35,703 nucleotides of DNA, taken from assembly GCA_023150415.1 (NCBI GenBank), contig JAKLKY010000017.1, forward strand, positions 1 through 35,703, read 5' to 3'. This stretch comes from Alphaproteobacteria bacterium. GTDB taxonomy: Bacteria; Pseudomonadota; Alphaproteobacteria; Micavibrionales; Micavibrionaceae. Shown one piece after another: positions 19,113 through 25,956 of this stretch. A model generated the notes under the pieces. The model made no database searches, was not told the DNA's origin, and worked only from the letters and a program-made list of their open reading frames with translations. The position numbers and the translations under genes were made by a program. The number at the start of each line of letters is the position of its first letter. The stretch's first letter is position 1.

Positions 19113-19141
19113 TTGACCTGAAGCTGTGCTTTATTTATGAC
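19113..19141 (+). promoter_or_regulatory. Candidate sigma-70 promoter for the 129-residue orphan gene
   Basis: TTGACC (19113-19118) and TATGAC (19136-19141) are separated by 17 nt just after the pgeF stop. A start near 19148 leaves a short leader containing GAAGGA (19153-19158), which serves the ATG at 19165. Confidence 0.5.
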
Positions 19142-19164
19142 TATAAAATACAGAAGGAATGCAT

Positions 19165-19554
19165 ATGAGTGTCAGAACATTATTCAACACGATCCGCAGA
19201 TGGGCTTTGCCGACACCGGGCGAAGATTTTAGTAAAATTTGCCGTATGGCCGAAACAGGCCAGCCTCAGTTGGCGGCTTGGCGTTTTGTTAAGTTTCATG
19301 AGCGATATCATGGGAGATATGACTCCTTCGGTTACATCGTAGGGGAATTCGATTTTTGGCATGGTTTTGACTATGAAGCTCACGGTGTTGATCCAGTTAT
19401 TGGATATGACAGGATGGATGCCCTGTTGCCTACGCTTTCAGCTAAATCCTGTTGGGATAATGATTTTCGCAATCGATTTAATGGATTTATAGCTACGCAT
19501 AACATCCGAATTATAAAGCCTGCTGTTATGGACGGGAAGGTTGTTTGTCTATAA
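19165..19554 (+). CDS. Hypothetical protein, 129 residues
   Basis: No family recognised. There are two in-frame ATGs; the one at 19159 directly abuts the GAAGGA ribosome binding site, whereas the one at 19165 has 6 nt spacing and is preferred. The product starts MSVRTLFNTIRRWALPTPGE and is soluble, rich in aromatic residues and Asp/His (FHERYHGRYDSFGY, EFDFWHGFDYEAHG), with three Cys including a C-terminal VVCL. Codon use is more AT-rich than in pgeF and prs on either side. It has its own promoter candidate and interrupts the pgeF-to-prs stretch, so a recent insertion is plausible. Confidence 0.7.
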   Translation: MSVRTLFNTIRRWALPTPGEDFSKICRMAETGQPQLAAWRFVKFHERYHGRYDSFGYIVGEFDFWHGFDYEAHGVDPVIGYDRMDALLPTLSAKSCWDNDFRNRFNGFIATHNIRIIKPAVMDGKVVCL

Positions 19555-19644
19555 GTTCGCGGAGGCTTTTCCTTTTGCATTGCGGCATGCTATACCCGTG
19601 AGGCCGTGGGAAGAATCGTTCATTGAAAGCAAGAATAGCGCCGC

Positions 19645-20577
19645 ATGAAACTGATCGCCGGAAACTCCAACCGCCCCTTGTCCGAAGCCATTTCGGCCTA
19701 TCTTGATCTCCCCCTGACGCAGGCCAGCATCCGTCGTTTCTCCGACATGGAAGTGTTTGTCGAGATCATGGAAAACGTGCGCGGCCATGACGTGTTTTTC
19801 ATTCAATCCACCTGCTATCCTGCGAATGACAATCTGATGGAATTGCTGATTGCGATTGACGCGCTCAAGCGCGGCTCTGCGCGGCGGATCACGGCCGTAA
19901 TCCCGTATTTCGGCTATGCGCGCCAAGACCGCAAAATGGGCGGCCGCACGCCGATCTCGGCCAAGCTGGTGGCGGATCTGATCACGGCGGCGGGCGCGCA
20001 CCGCGTGCTGGCGATGGAGCTTCATGCCGGGCAGATCCAGGGATTTTTCAACATTCCGGTGGATAATCTGATCATCGCGCCTGTGTTTGTGCCGCTGATC
20101 CAACAGCGCTTTAACGGCAGTGATTTATGTATCGTCTCGCCTGATGTTGGGGGTGTCGTGCGCGCCCGCGCTTTTGCCAAACGCCTGAATGCAGACCTTG
20201 CCATCATCGACAAGCGGCGGGAGCAGGCGGGCATATCCGAAGTCATGCATGTGATCGGCGAGGTGGCGGGCAAGACCTGTATTCTGGTTGACGATATCGT
20301 GGATTCCGGCGGCACATTGGTCAACGCCGCAGAGGCCCTGATGAAGCAGGGCGCTCGCGAAGTGCATGCTTATTGTGTGCATGGGGTGCTCTCAGGCGGG
20401 GCGGTGGCGCGGGTGGCGGGTTCACCCCTGAAATCTTTGGTAATTACCGATTCCATCCCGGCCACCGAGGCGGTGAAGGCGTCGAGCAATATCGAACAAA
20501 TCCCCGTTGCGCATCTGATCGGTGAGGCCATCCGCCGCACAAGCGAAGAGCGGTCGATTTCGGCGTTGTTTCAGTAG
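19645..20577 (+). CDS. prs: Ribose-phosphate pyrophosphokinase (PRPP synthase)
   Basis: Prs makes phosphoribosyl pyrophosphate from ribose 5-phosphate and ATP for nucleotide, His and Trp synthesis. The 310-residue protein has [13 protein letters not shown] near the start, [10 protein letters not shown] at 88-97 with the catalytic-loop region, the [11 protein letters not shown] stretch and the PRPP-binding loop [10 protein letters not shown] at 215-224. Length is normal. In many bacteria prs is followed directly by rplY, pth and ychF; here about 1.9 kb of repeats and two unknown genes come between prs and rplY. Confidence 0.97.
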   Translation: MKLIAGNSNRPLSEAISAYLDLPLTQASIRRFSDMEVFVEIMENVRGHDVFFIQSTCYPANDNLMELLIAIDALKRGSARRITAVIPYFGYARQDRKMGGRTPISAKLVADLITAAGAHRVLAMELHAGQIQGFFNIPVDNLIIAPVFVPLIQQRFNGSDLCIVSPDVGGVVRARAFAKRLNADLAIIDKRREQAGISEVMHVIGEVAGKTCILVDDIVDSGGTLVNAAEALMKQGAREVHAYCVHGVLSGGAVARVAGSPLKSLVITDSIPATEAVKASSNIEQIPVAHLIGEAIRRTSEERSISALFQ

Positions 20578-20689
20578 CTCTGGCGCGATCATTTTACACA
20601 TTGCATTTGTAAGTTATTGATCTAAAAGCCAGATTCGGATCCTTCAGTTTGTTTGCGGGATTTTCTGAAGCCACGGGCGATTTCTCAAA

Positions 20690-20717
20690 GGGGACGGAGT
20701 GAAATCACTCCGTCCCC
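20690..20717. repeat. GGGGACGGAGTGA hairpin, copy 1
   Basis: A perfect 13-bp stem (GGGGACGGAGTGA with TCACTCCGTCCCC) and a 2-nt spacer, 112 nt past prs. It is nearly identical to the copy at 20939-20965 and belongs to the GGGGAC...GTCCCC family that recurs through the window. The stretch from the prs stop to 20690 holds only a weak CTTCAG/CTGAAG stem. Confidence 0.85.
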
Positions 20718-20734
20718 GTGAGGTTCTGATTTCT

Positions 20735-20800
20735 GTAACGAAGACGCGAAGCAGCGAAGATTGCAAAACGGATTTTTGCGCGTCTTCGGTGCTTCGTTAC
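20735..20800. repeat. Nested GAAGACGCGAAG palindrome
   Basis: A 66-nt element. GTAACGAAG (20735-20743) mirrors CTTCGTTAC (20792-20800); GAAGCAGCGAAGA (to 20760) mirrors TCTTCGGTGCTTC (20783-20795) with one mismatch; GCAAAA (20763-20768) pairs with TTTTGC (20774-20779) at the tip. The left arm is itself a run of near-repeats of CGAAG with spacing of about 7-8 nt. Confidence 0.75.
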
Positions 20801-20847
20801 AAATTGTTTTGGTAGGCCGGGCTGGCATCATATGCTATTCTAAAAAA

Positions 20848-20862
20848 GAACAAATATAGAAC
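20848..20862. promoter_or_regulatory. LexA-type box, GAAC-N7-GAAC
   Basis: GAACAAATATAGAAC matches the direct-repeat LexA operator of Alphaproteobacteria (GTTC-N7-GTTC on the other strand). A weak promoter, TTGGTA (20809-20814) - 16 nt - TATGCT (20831-20836), would start just before it, so the box would cover the initially transcribed region. The next gene downstream is the orphan at 21068, but two hairpins and a nearer promoter candidate intervene. Confidence 0.5.
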
Positions 20863-20896
20863 AATTTTCGCCGAAAGTCAAGGGATTGGCAGGAAC

Positions 20897-20922
20897 GGGG
20901 ACACAATAATGGTTGTGTCCCC
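20897..20922. repeat. GGGGACACAA hairpin
   Basis: GGGGACACAA pairs perfectly with TTGTGTCCCC across a 6-nt loop; flanking C and G extend it by one pair. It has the same outer stem as the two GGGGACGGAGTGA copies on either side but a different inner stem. Confidence 0.8.
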
Positions 20923-20938
20923 GTGAGGGGTCTTTGGC

Positions 20939-20965
20939 GGGGACGGAGTGAATCACTCCGTCCCC
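20939..20965. repeat. GGGGACGGAGTGA hairpin, copy 2
   Basis: A 13-bp perfect stem with a 1-nt spacer, nearly the same sequence as 20690-20717. The pair brackets the nested palindrome, the LexA-type box and the GGGGACACAA hairpin, making a composite of about 276 nt. Confidence 0.85.
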
Positions 20966-21009
20966 TTTATTAATCTTTCGCCGACGATCTTTTATTTCAA
21001 TAAAATATG

Positions 21010-21038
21010 TTGTGTGCGTTGGATGTTTGCACTAATCT
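21010..21038 (+). promoter_or_regulatory. Candidate promoter of the two-gene orphan cassette
   Basis: TTGTGT (21010-21015) and TAATCT (21033-21038) are 17 nt apart; a start near 21045 leaves a leader of about 23 nt with GGAGA before the ATG at 21068. Confidence 0.45.
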
Positions 21039-21067
21039 GCCGCTAAAGAGCCATCACGGAGAAAAGA

Positions 21068-21697
21068 ATGACAACAGCAGAGCTGCAAGGGAAATATTTG
21101 GTGCATGAGTATGAAGGCAGTTTAGGGGGGACTTGCACCGAAATTCTTTATTTCTCGCCTGAGGCTCTCGCGCAGCTGCGGGCGCGGGGTATTCCTTCTG
21201 ATTTGGCAGAGGGCGATTATCCTGATTATCTTCGAGGCATGGGTGCAGTTCACGACGACTATGTTTTTCCTGATGGGAGGCGTATTCCGGCCATACAGGA
21301 CCTAGATAGCGAAATGCAATATATCATAGAGGTCTTCTTTTTTAAGATGGGTGTTTCGCAATCACCGGATGGATTTCCCTATCCTGAGAGGCATTATGAG
21401 CGCGGTTATTTGAGGCGCCTGGAAATTTCAGATTTAGAGAGTTTTCAAACACAATGGCCGCATAGCATTGACATGGCGGCTGAGGGCAGAGTGGTAACTG
21501 GCATTGATCCTGGCCCTCAATATTCAAGATTGGAGACAGAGACCGCGTTGCATCAACGGCTGATGGATGCAGGTTTGGAGAGTGTCAAAAAGGCGCCCGC
21601 ATTCGTCGACCCCGATATTCCGGAAGAGGATTTGATTTATGCGCGGGATTTTATCCGCCCTGCGGTGGCGCCTGCGGCTGCGCCCGTTGAGCCGTAA
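21068..21697 (+). CDS. Hypothetical protein of the prs-rplY insertion, first gene
   Basis: No family recognised. The 209-residue protein is soluble and acidic, rich in Tyr, Pro and Asp/Glu, with no signal peptide or membrane helix. Segments that look structured are KYLVHEYEGSLGGTCTEILYF at the start, a central MQYIIEVFFFKMG strand or helix, and ERHYERGYLRRLEISDLESF. The C-terminus (FIRPAVAPAAAPVEP) is a Pro/Ala tail. GGAGA precedes the ATG. It is 17 nt from the next orphan gene, so the two form a unit; both end in Ala/Pro-rich tails. GC content is lower than in prs. A function cannot be read from the sequence. Confidence 0.8.
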   Translation: MTTAELQGKYLVHEYEGSLGGTCTEILYFSPEALAQLRARGIPSDLAEGDYPDYLRGMGAVHDDYVFPDGRRIPAIQDLDSEMQYIIEVFFFKMGVSQSPDGFPYPERHYERGYLRRLEISDLESFQTQWPHSIDMAAEGRVVTGIDPGPQYSRLETETALHQRLMDAGLESVKKAPAFVDPDIPEEDLIYARDFIRPAVAPAAAPVEP

Positions 21698-21714
21698 AAA
21701 AAAGGGAGCAGAAG

Positions 21715-22305
21715 ATGATCAGTGTCTTTTCACAAGCGCATGACCCGGAATGGGAAGTGCAACATTCATGCTCGGATATTGGGGGCTGGCGCACAACGCA
21801 TGTTACGCTGCGACGAAATATATGCGGTCACTGGGCGCTGCAAAATTTTGTTCGGGACGGTGAAGTTCTGGTGCCGGCGGTGCAAGTGCTGCAGGGGCAT
21901 ATTGGGCAGGATCTCTCGGAGTGTCAGTTGAGTTCTGTTCAATTTTATGAGATTGGCGAACCCGGAGTGCCGGAAACTTATCCGCCCTATGCGGAATGGA
22001 TTTTTAATCAGGATGGCGCGCTTTACGTATTGGCGTGCTCGACACACAGGATCATTCCTATGCCTTCGCGTCTCGTTTTTAGGGAAGAGAGAGGGTCAGG
22101 CGAGCCTCAATCATCGCCTGTGCGTTTATGCTATGCCCATGAGGGGGATAAGCCGGGTATTCCCCTCGACGAAAAAGCTTTCGATAGAATCCCATTGAGA
22201 ATGCGCTATACCGATCCGTCCGCGGTGATCGGGCGGGACAATGTCCGGTTTGTCTGGACGCCCAATGCTGTGGCCACCGCCGCTTGCACACCGGCTGGGG
22301 CGTAA
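21715..22305 (+). CDS. Hypothetical protein of the prs-rplY insertion, second gene
   Basis: No family recognised. The 196-residue soluble protein looks beta-rich: GGWRTTHVTLRRNICGHWALQNF, LSSVQFYEIG, YAEWIFNQDGALYVLACSTHRI and DNVRFVWTPNAVATAACTPAGA. Five Cys residues are spread along it. There is no signal peptide, membrane helix or nucleotide-binding motif. GGGAG lies 8 nt before the ATG at 21715. It follows the first orphan by 17 nt and ends 11 nt before a GGGGAC hairpin that could end the transcript. Co-function with its partner is inferred only from adjacency and shared flanking repeats. Confidence 0.8.
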   Translation: MISVFSQAHDPEWEVQHSCSDIGGWRTTHVTLRRNICGHWALQNFVRDGEVLVPAVQVLQGHIGQDLSECQLSSVQFYEIGEPGVPETYPPYAEWIFNQDGALYVLACSTHRIIPMPSRLVFREERGSGEPQSSPVRLCYAHEGDKPGIPLDEKAFDRIPLRMRYTDPSAVIGRDNVRFVWTPNAVATAACTPAGA

Positions 22306-22316
22306 TATTGTCAAAA

Positions 22317-22344
22317 GGGGACGCAACAAAAAGGTTGCGTCCCC
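22317..22344. repeat. GGGGACGCAAC hairpin
   Basis: GGGGACGCAAC pairs perfectly with GTTGCGTCCCC across a 6-nt A-rich loop, 11 nt past the second orphan gene. A partial extra copy, CGTCCCCGGAA, follows at 22350-22360. It probably acts as a terminator for the cassette and marks its right border. Confidence 0.8.
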
Positions 22345-22377
22345 GGAAACGTCCCCGGAAGATTGTGCAGTTATTTC

Positions 22378-22406
22378 TTGAACTTTCCGCCTTTTCTGGT
22401 CTATAA
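22378..22406 (+). promoter_or_regulatory. Strong candidate promoter for rplY
   Basis: TTGAAC (22378-22383) and CTATAA (22401-22406) are exactly 17 nt apart, close to the alphaproteobacterial housekeeping consensus. Transcription from about 22413 leaves a 56-nt leader ending with AAAGGAAAAG before the rplY ATG. It gives rplY and probably pth-ychF a start independent of prs. Confidence 0.65.
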
Positions 22407-22468
22407 ACCCGCATCGGTTCGCACCCCTGGAGGCGGGCCTTAACACTTAACTTTTAAAGGAAAAGACC

Positions 22469-23185
22469 ATGTCATCTCGTCATTACGTATTGAAAGCGAC
22501 GAAAAGAGAGCGTGCCGGTAAGGGGGTCGCGCGGGCTTTGCGTCGTGAAAACAAAACACCAGCCGTGATTTACGGCGACCACAAAGAGCCCCTGACGATC
22601 GCGCTGGATGAAAACGCGCTGAACCTCGAATACCGCAAGGGGCATATGTTTACCTCGCTCTGCGATATGGAAGTGGACGGCGAGAAACACTTGTTGCTCG
22701 TGCGTGATGTGCAGACGCATCCGGTGACGGACAATGTGATCCATGCCGACTTTCTGCGCGTGACGCCGCGTACGAAAATCGCCGTCATGGTGCCGGTGCA
22801 TTTCATCAACGAAGAAGAATGCCCGGGGATCCGCGAGAAGGGATCGCTAGCGATTCAGCGCTTCGAGGTGGAGCTGGAGTGCACGGCGACGGAAATTCCC
22901 GATCATATTGACTTCGACCTGGCCGGAAAGAATATCGGCGATGCGATTAAGCTCAGCGATGCGAAACTGCCCGCGGGCGCGAAATCGACATCGACGCGCG
23001 ATCTGACGATTGCCACGATCAACGCGCCGAAGACTGCGGAACAGGAAGCGGCGGAAGAGGCTGCGATGGCGGCCGCAGCACCGGCAGCAGAAGTTCCGGC
23101 GGATAAGGTTGCAGCCCCTGCGGATGCCGCGGCTGCGGATGCGGCGGCGAAAGCTGGCGACGCCAAGGCTCCGGCGAAGAAGTAA
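22469..23185 (+). CDS. rplY: 50S ribosomal protein L25, long (Ctc) form
   Basis: L25 binds 5S rRNA in the large ribosomal subunit. The 238-residue protein has the L25 domain at about 5-92 (AGKGVARALRRENKTPAVIYGD, then LLVRDVQTHPVTDNVIHADF) and the TL5/Ctc C-terminal domain at about 98-190. An Ala/Pro/Lys-rich tail of about 45 residues is typical of alphaproteobacterial members. An AAAGGAAAAG ribosome binding site and a strong promoter lie upstream. pth follows after a 227-nt gap filled by a compound palindrome. Confidence 0.97.
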   Translation: MSSRHYVLKATKRERAGKGVARALRRENKTPAVIYGDHKEPLTIALDENALNLEYRKGHMFTSLCDMEVDGEKHLLLVRDVQTHPVTDNVIHADFLRVTPRTKIAVMVPVHFINEEECPGIREKGSLAIQRFEVELECTATEIPDHIDFDLAGKNIGDAIKLSDAKLPAGAKSTSTRDLTIATINAPKTAEQEAAEEAAMAAAAPAAEVPADKVAAPADAAAADAAAKAGDAKAPAKK

Positions 23186-23238
23186 TTCTTCTTTGTGTTC
23201 ACCGTGGTCTGCCCACAGAAGCTTGGCGAAAGGGGGGA

Positions 23239-23367
23239 GACGCGGAGTAAAAAATAAATTAAACCACTAAGAACACTAAGAAGTATTAAGCCTATTTAAG
23301 TTTTGAACGCTTAGTGTCTTAGTGGTTAAAAATTTTTATTGCGCTTCGCGCAAAATGACTCCGCGTC
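23239..23367. repeat. Compound nested palindrome between rplY and pth
   Basis: The outer arms GACGCGGAGT (23239-23248) and ACTCCGCGTC (23358-23367) are perfect. Inside, AACCACTAAG-AACACTAAG (23262-23280) mirrors CTTAGTGTCTTAGTGGTT (23310-23327) with one bulged A. Between that stem and the right outer arm lies TTGCGC-TTC-GCGCAA (23339-23353). The right end continues CTCCGTGTCTCCGCGG, giving a GGAG-type motif with a period of about 8-9 nt. This fills most of the 227 nt before pth; no gene is visible in it. Confidence 0.8.
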
Positions 23368-23412
23368 CTCCGTGTCTCCGCGGTTAAATGCTTTTTCTAA
23401 GGAATGCTTTTC

Positions 23413-24000
23413 GTGGCGCAAAAAGACGATCAATGGCTGCTGGTTGGCCTCGGCAATCCGGGAAAGGATTACGCGCGCCATCGCCACAATGCCGGATTCA
23501 TGGTGCTGGACCGTTTGCAGGAAGAGAGTGGCTTCCCCGCCTGGCGCAAGAAATTCTCCGGCCTGATGACCGAGAAGGGCAGTGTGGTTTTGCTCAAGCC
23601 CATGACGTATATGAATCTCTCCGGCCAGAGCGTGGGCGAGGCTGCGCGGTTTTATAAAATCGCGCCCGAACACATCGTCGTGTTTCATGACGAGCTGGAC
23701 GTCGCGCCCGGCGACATGCGGATCAAAAAAGGCGGCGGCAGCGCCGGGCATAACGGCCTGAAATCCATCACCGCGCATCTGGAAAGCCCCGATTACTGGC
23801 GCGTGCGGATCGGCATCGGCCATCCTGGCCACCGCGACCAGGTGAGCGATTACGTGCTCAGCAATTTCTCGAAGGCCGATGCGGCGCTGGTGGAGTCGGT
23901 GATTGAACCGCTGGCGGCGCGTTTTGAAACGATTGTGCAAGAGAGTGTCTTGGCCTATGAACAGGCCGTGAAAGAGGAGATTAAAAATCATGGGCTTTAA
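23413..24000 (+). CDS. pth: Peptidyl-tRNA hydrolase
   Basis: Pth cuts peptidyl-tRNAs released early from ribosomes so the tRNA can be reused. The ATG at 23404 directly abuts the only ribosome binding site (TAAGGA, 23398-23403), while the in-frame GTG at 23413 lies 9 nt from it, so GTG is preferred; this gives 195 residues. Catalytic marks are N15 and H25 in LGNPGKDYARHRHNAG, the MTYMNLSG stretch, HDELDVAPG and the GGGSAGHNGLKS loop. The last 11 nt overlap ychF, which suggests coupling. The long palindrome upstream leaves little room for a separate promoter. Confidence 0.96.
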   Translation: MAQKDDQWLLVGLGNPGKDYARHRHNAGFMVLDRLQEESGFPAWRKKFSGLMTEKGSVVLLKPMTYMNLSGQSVGEAARFYKIAPEHIVVFHDELDVAPGDMRIKKGGGSAGHNGLKSITAHLESPDYWRVRIGIGHPGHRDQVSDYVLSNFSKADAALVESVIEPLAARFETIVQESVLAYEQAVKEEIKNHGL

Positions 24001-25093
24001 TTGCGGGATTGTAGGATTGCCGAATGTCGGCAAGTCGACTTTATTTAATGCGTTGACGGCAACGGCGGCGGCGCAGGCAGCGAATTTTCCGTTCTGCACG
24101 ATCGAGCCAAATGTGGGCCGCGTGGCGGTGCCGGATACGCGCATTCATCAAGTCGCAAGTGTGGCGGGCTCCGCCGCGACCATCCCGGCGCAGCTGGAAT
24201 TCGTCGATATCGCGGGTCTGGTGAAAGGGGCGAGCAAGGGGGAGGGGCTGGGCAATCAGTTTCTGGCCAATATCCGCCAGACGGATGCGATTATTCATGT
24301 GCTGCGCTGCTTTGAAAATCCGGATGTCATTCATGTGGAGGGCAGCGTCGACCCGATCCGCGATGCGGAGACAATCGAAACCGAGCTCATGCTGGCGGAT
24401 CTGGACTCGCTGGAGCGGCAGATCGACGGCATCGCCCGTCGCGCGAAATCAGGCGACAAGGATTTGAAGGCGCAGCATGATTACATGGTGCGGATCAAGG
24501 CGTCGCTGGACGCAGGAAAACCCGCACGCACCGCACCGCCCGCCAATGAGGATGAAGCGCGGTTTTTGCCGACGTTCGGTTTGTTGACGTCAAAGCCGAT
24601 TTTGTATGTGTGCAACGTGGCCGAAGATGAATCCGCCACCGGCAATGCGTGGAGCGAAAAAGTCGCGGCCATGGCCAAGGCACAGGGCAGCGAGTCGGTG
24701 GTAATTTCAGCGGCGATTGAATCGGAGATCGCGCAGCTGGGATCGGACGAAGAAAAGAAGGAATTTTTAAGCACGCTGGGCCTGAACGAGCCGGGGTTGG
24801 ACCGTATCATTCGCGCGGGGTACAGGCTGCTGGGCCTGCAGACCTATTTCACCGCAGGGCCGAAAGAAACGCGGGCATGGACCATCCACACCGGCGACAA
24901 AGCACCCGAAGCCGCTGGGAAAATCCACACCGATTTCCAAAAGGGCTTCATCCGCGCCGAAGTGATTGCCTTCGCCGATTACATCGCCCTCAAAGGCGAG
25001 GCCGCCGCCCGCGATGCGGGCAAGCTGCGCCAGGAAGGCAAGGATTACGTGGTGCAGGACGGGGATGTAATTTTGTTCCGGTTTAATGTGTGA
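23990..25093 (+). CDS. ychF: Redox-regulated ATPase YchF (Obg-family)
   Basis: YchF (Ola1 in eukaryotes) is an Obg-like P-loop NTPase that prefers ATP and binds ribosomes; it affects stress responses and translation. In the 367-residue protein G1 is GLPNVGKST at 9-17, G3 lies in FVDIAGLVKGASKGEGLGNQFL, and the G4 position reads NVAE instead of NKxD, the known basis of ATP preference. A coiled-coil insert follows and the C-terminal TGS domain covers ETRAWTIHTGDKAPEAAGKIHTDF to the end. Its stop overlaps a GTG that may start the AT-rich gene downstream. Confidence 0.97.
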   Translation: MGFNCGIVGLPNVGKSTLFNALTATAAAQAANFPFCTIEPNVGRVAVPDTRIHQVASVAGSAATIPAQLEFVDIAGLVKGASKGEGLGNQFLANIRQTDAIIHVLRCFENPDVIHVEGSVDPIRDAETIETELMLADLDSLERQIDGIARRAKSGDKDLKAQHDYMVRIKASLDAGKPARTAPPANEDEARFLPTFGLLTSKPILYVCNVAEDESATGNAWSEKVAAMAKAQGSESVVISAAIESEIAQLGSDEEKKEFLSTLGLNEPGLDRIIRAGYRLLGLQTYFTAGPKETRAWTIHTGDKAPEAAGKIHTDFQKGFIRAEVIAFADYIALKGEAAARDAGKLRQEGKDYVVQDGDVILFRFNV

Positions 25094-25887
25094 GTCGGTT
25101 TCAGGTACATCAGATGAAAAATGATGGAATGAGGAAGATCGAAGATCTTAGTGGTATAATGCGTGAGTATTGCAATCTCATGGAAGAGATAAAGAAGCGC
25201 ATAGAAGTTATTATAACGACATCAAGGGGGCGTGTAGCTCTTCCGCGAATTGTTGCTTGTGAATTATGTTATCTGCAGCTTCGCAAAGTTTGTGAATTAA
25301 TTGCCTTGGCATGTTTGGTGGCGCATGGGGATTTACCACAAATTAGGAGCAAAAGTCTCTCTAACAATTATAAGGCCCCTGATATTTTAAGGCAGTTAGA
25401 AAATCTTCATCCTGATTTCTATCCTTTTCCTAGCCGGCAGTTAATTAACTCGAAAACAGGTCGTCCACAAGGAGTGCAACGGATAAAAGAGGGATATCTT
25501 AGCAAAGAAGATTTGCGTAAACTTTATGGAGAATGCGGTAAATTTTTGCATCGTGGGACTCTTCGTCAAATTTTAAACGAAGAAGAGAATGATATTGAGC
25601 TTGAAAGAATTGATGATTGGGTAACTAAAATCGTTCTTTTTCTTAGTCATCATCAAATAAAATTAATTACCAAAAATGAATGGCTTTTCGTTCTTATGAA
25701 AGGGAATGATGGCATGGCACACGTTTCAAGCTTTATTCAATTTAATCCGATTAATACACTAGCTGGCCTAATATATATCTTTGTGATGCAAGGAACAAAA
25801 CACAATCCTTTAAGGCAACACATTGTCTTGAACCTTATGAAGTATTTACGAGAGAACCTTAGAATGTACCCAATTTCCGCAAGTTAA
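25090..25887 (+). CDS. AT-rich orphan gene, helical protein of unknown function
   Basis: No family recognised. A GTG at 25090 overlaps the ychF stop (GTGA); an ATG at 25114 with CAGG upstream is an alternative start. The 265-residue product is mostly helical with no signal or clear membrane span. The middle, LPRIVACELCYLQLRKVCELIALACLVAHG, and the later LRKLYGECGKFLHRG recall HEPN-like or DUF5677-like all-helical proteins, where a helix with a conserved His forms part of the core; this likeness is weak and by eye only. Base composition is far more AT-rich than ychF and ilvE on either side, which points to recent transfer. It sits at a repeat-marked joint: a CCCTAACCCTC element follows. Confidence 0.75.
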   Translation: MSRFQVHQMKNDGMRKIEDLSGIMREYCNLMEEIKKRIEVIITTSRGRVALPRIVACELCYLQLRKVCELIALACLVAHGDLPQIRSKSLSNNYKAPDILRQLENLHPDFYPFPSRQLINSKTGRPQGVQRIKEGYLSKEDLRKLYGECGKFLHRGTLRQILNEEENDIELERIDDWVTKIVLFLSHHQIKLITKNEWLFVLMKGNDGMAHVSSFIQFNPINTLAGLIYIFVMQGTKHNPLRQHIVLNLMKYLRENLRMYPISAS

Positions 25888-25919
25888 TTCTGCAAGCCGC
25901 GGGGATAACGGACAAAATG

Positions 25920-25953
25920 CCCTCACCCTAACCCTCTTCCTCCGGGAGAGGGG
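25920..25953. repeat. CCCTCACCCTAACCCTC repeat at the ilvE 3' end
   Basis: CCTCTTCC pairs with GGGAGAGG around a short loop, after CCCTCACCCTAA. It lies 3 nt past the ilvE stop (minus strand) and 32 nt past the AT-rich orphan, between convergent genes, so it may end both transcripts. It is related to the element at 6563-6596 and to repeats widespread in proteobacteria. Confidence 0.6.
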
Positions 25954-25956
25954 ATT

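Noticed and set aside
19549-20103. 184-codon minus-strand frame
   Set aside because: Antisense to prs; Arg/His-rich shadow.
20690-20965. CRISPR-like array
   Set aside because: Only two similar copies, each self-complementary, with unequal and structured intervals and no cas genes.
23326-24144. 272-codon minus-strand frame
   Set aside because: Antisense to pth and ychF, both well supported; it also runs through the palindrome region.
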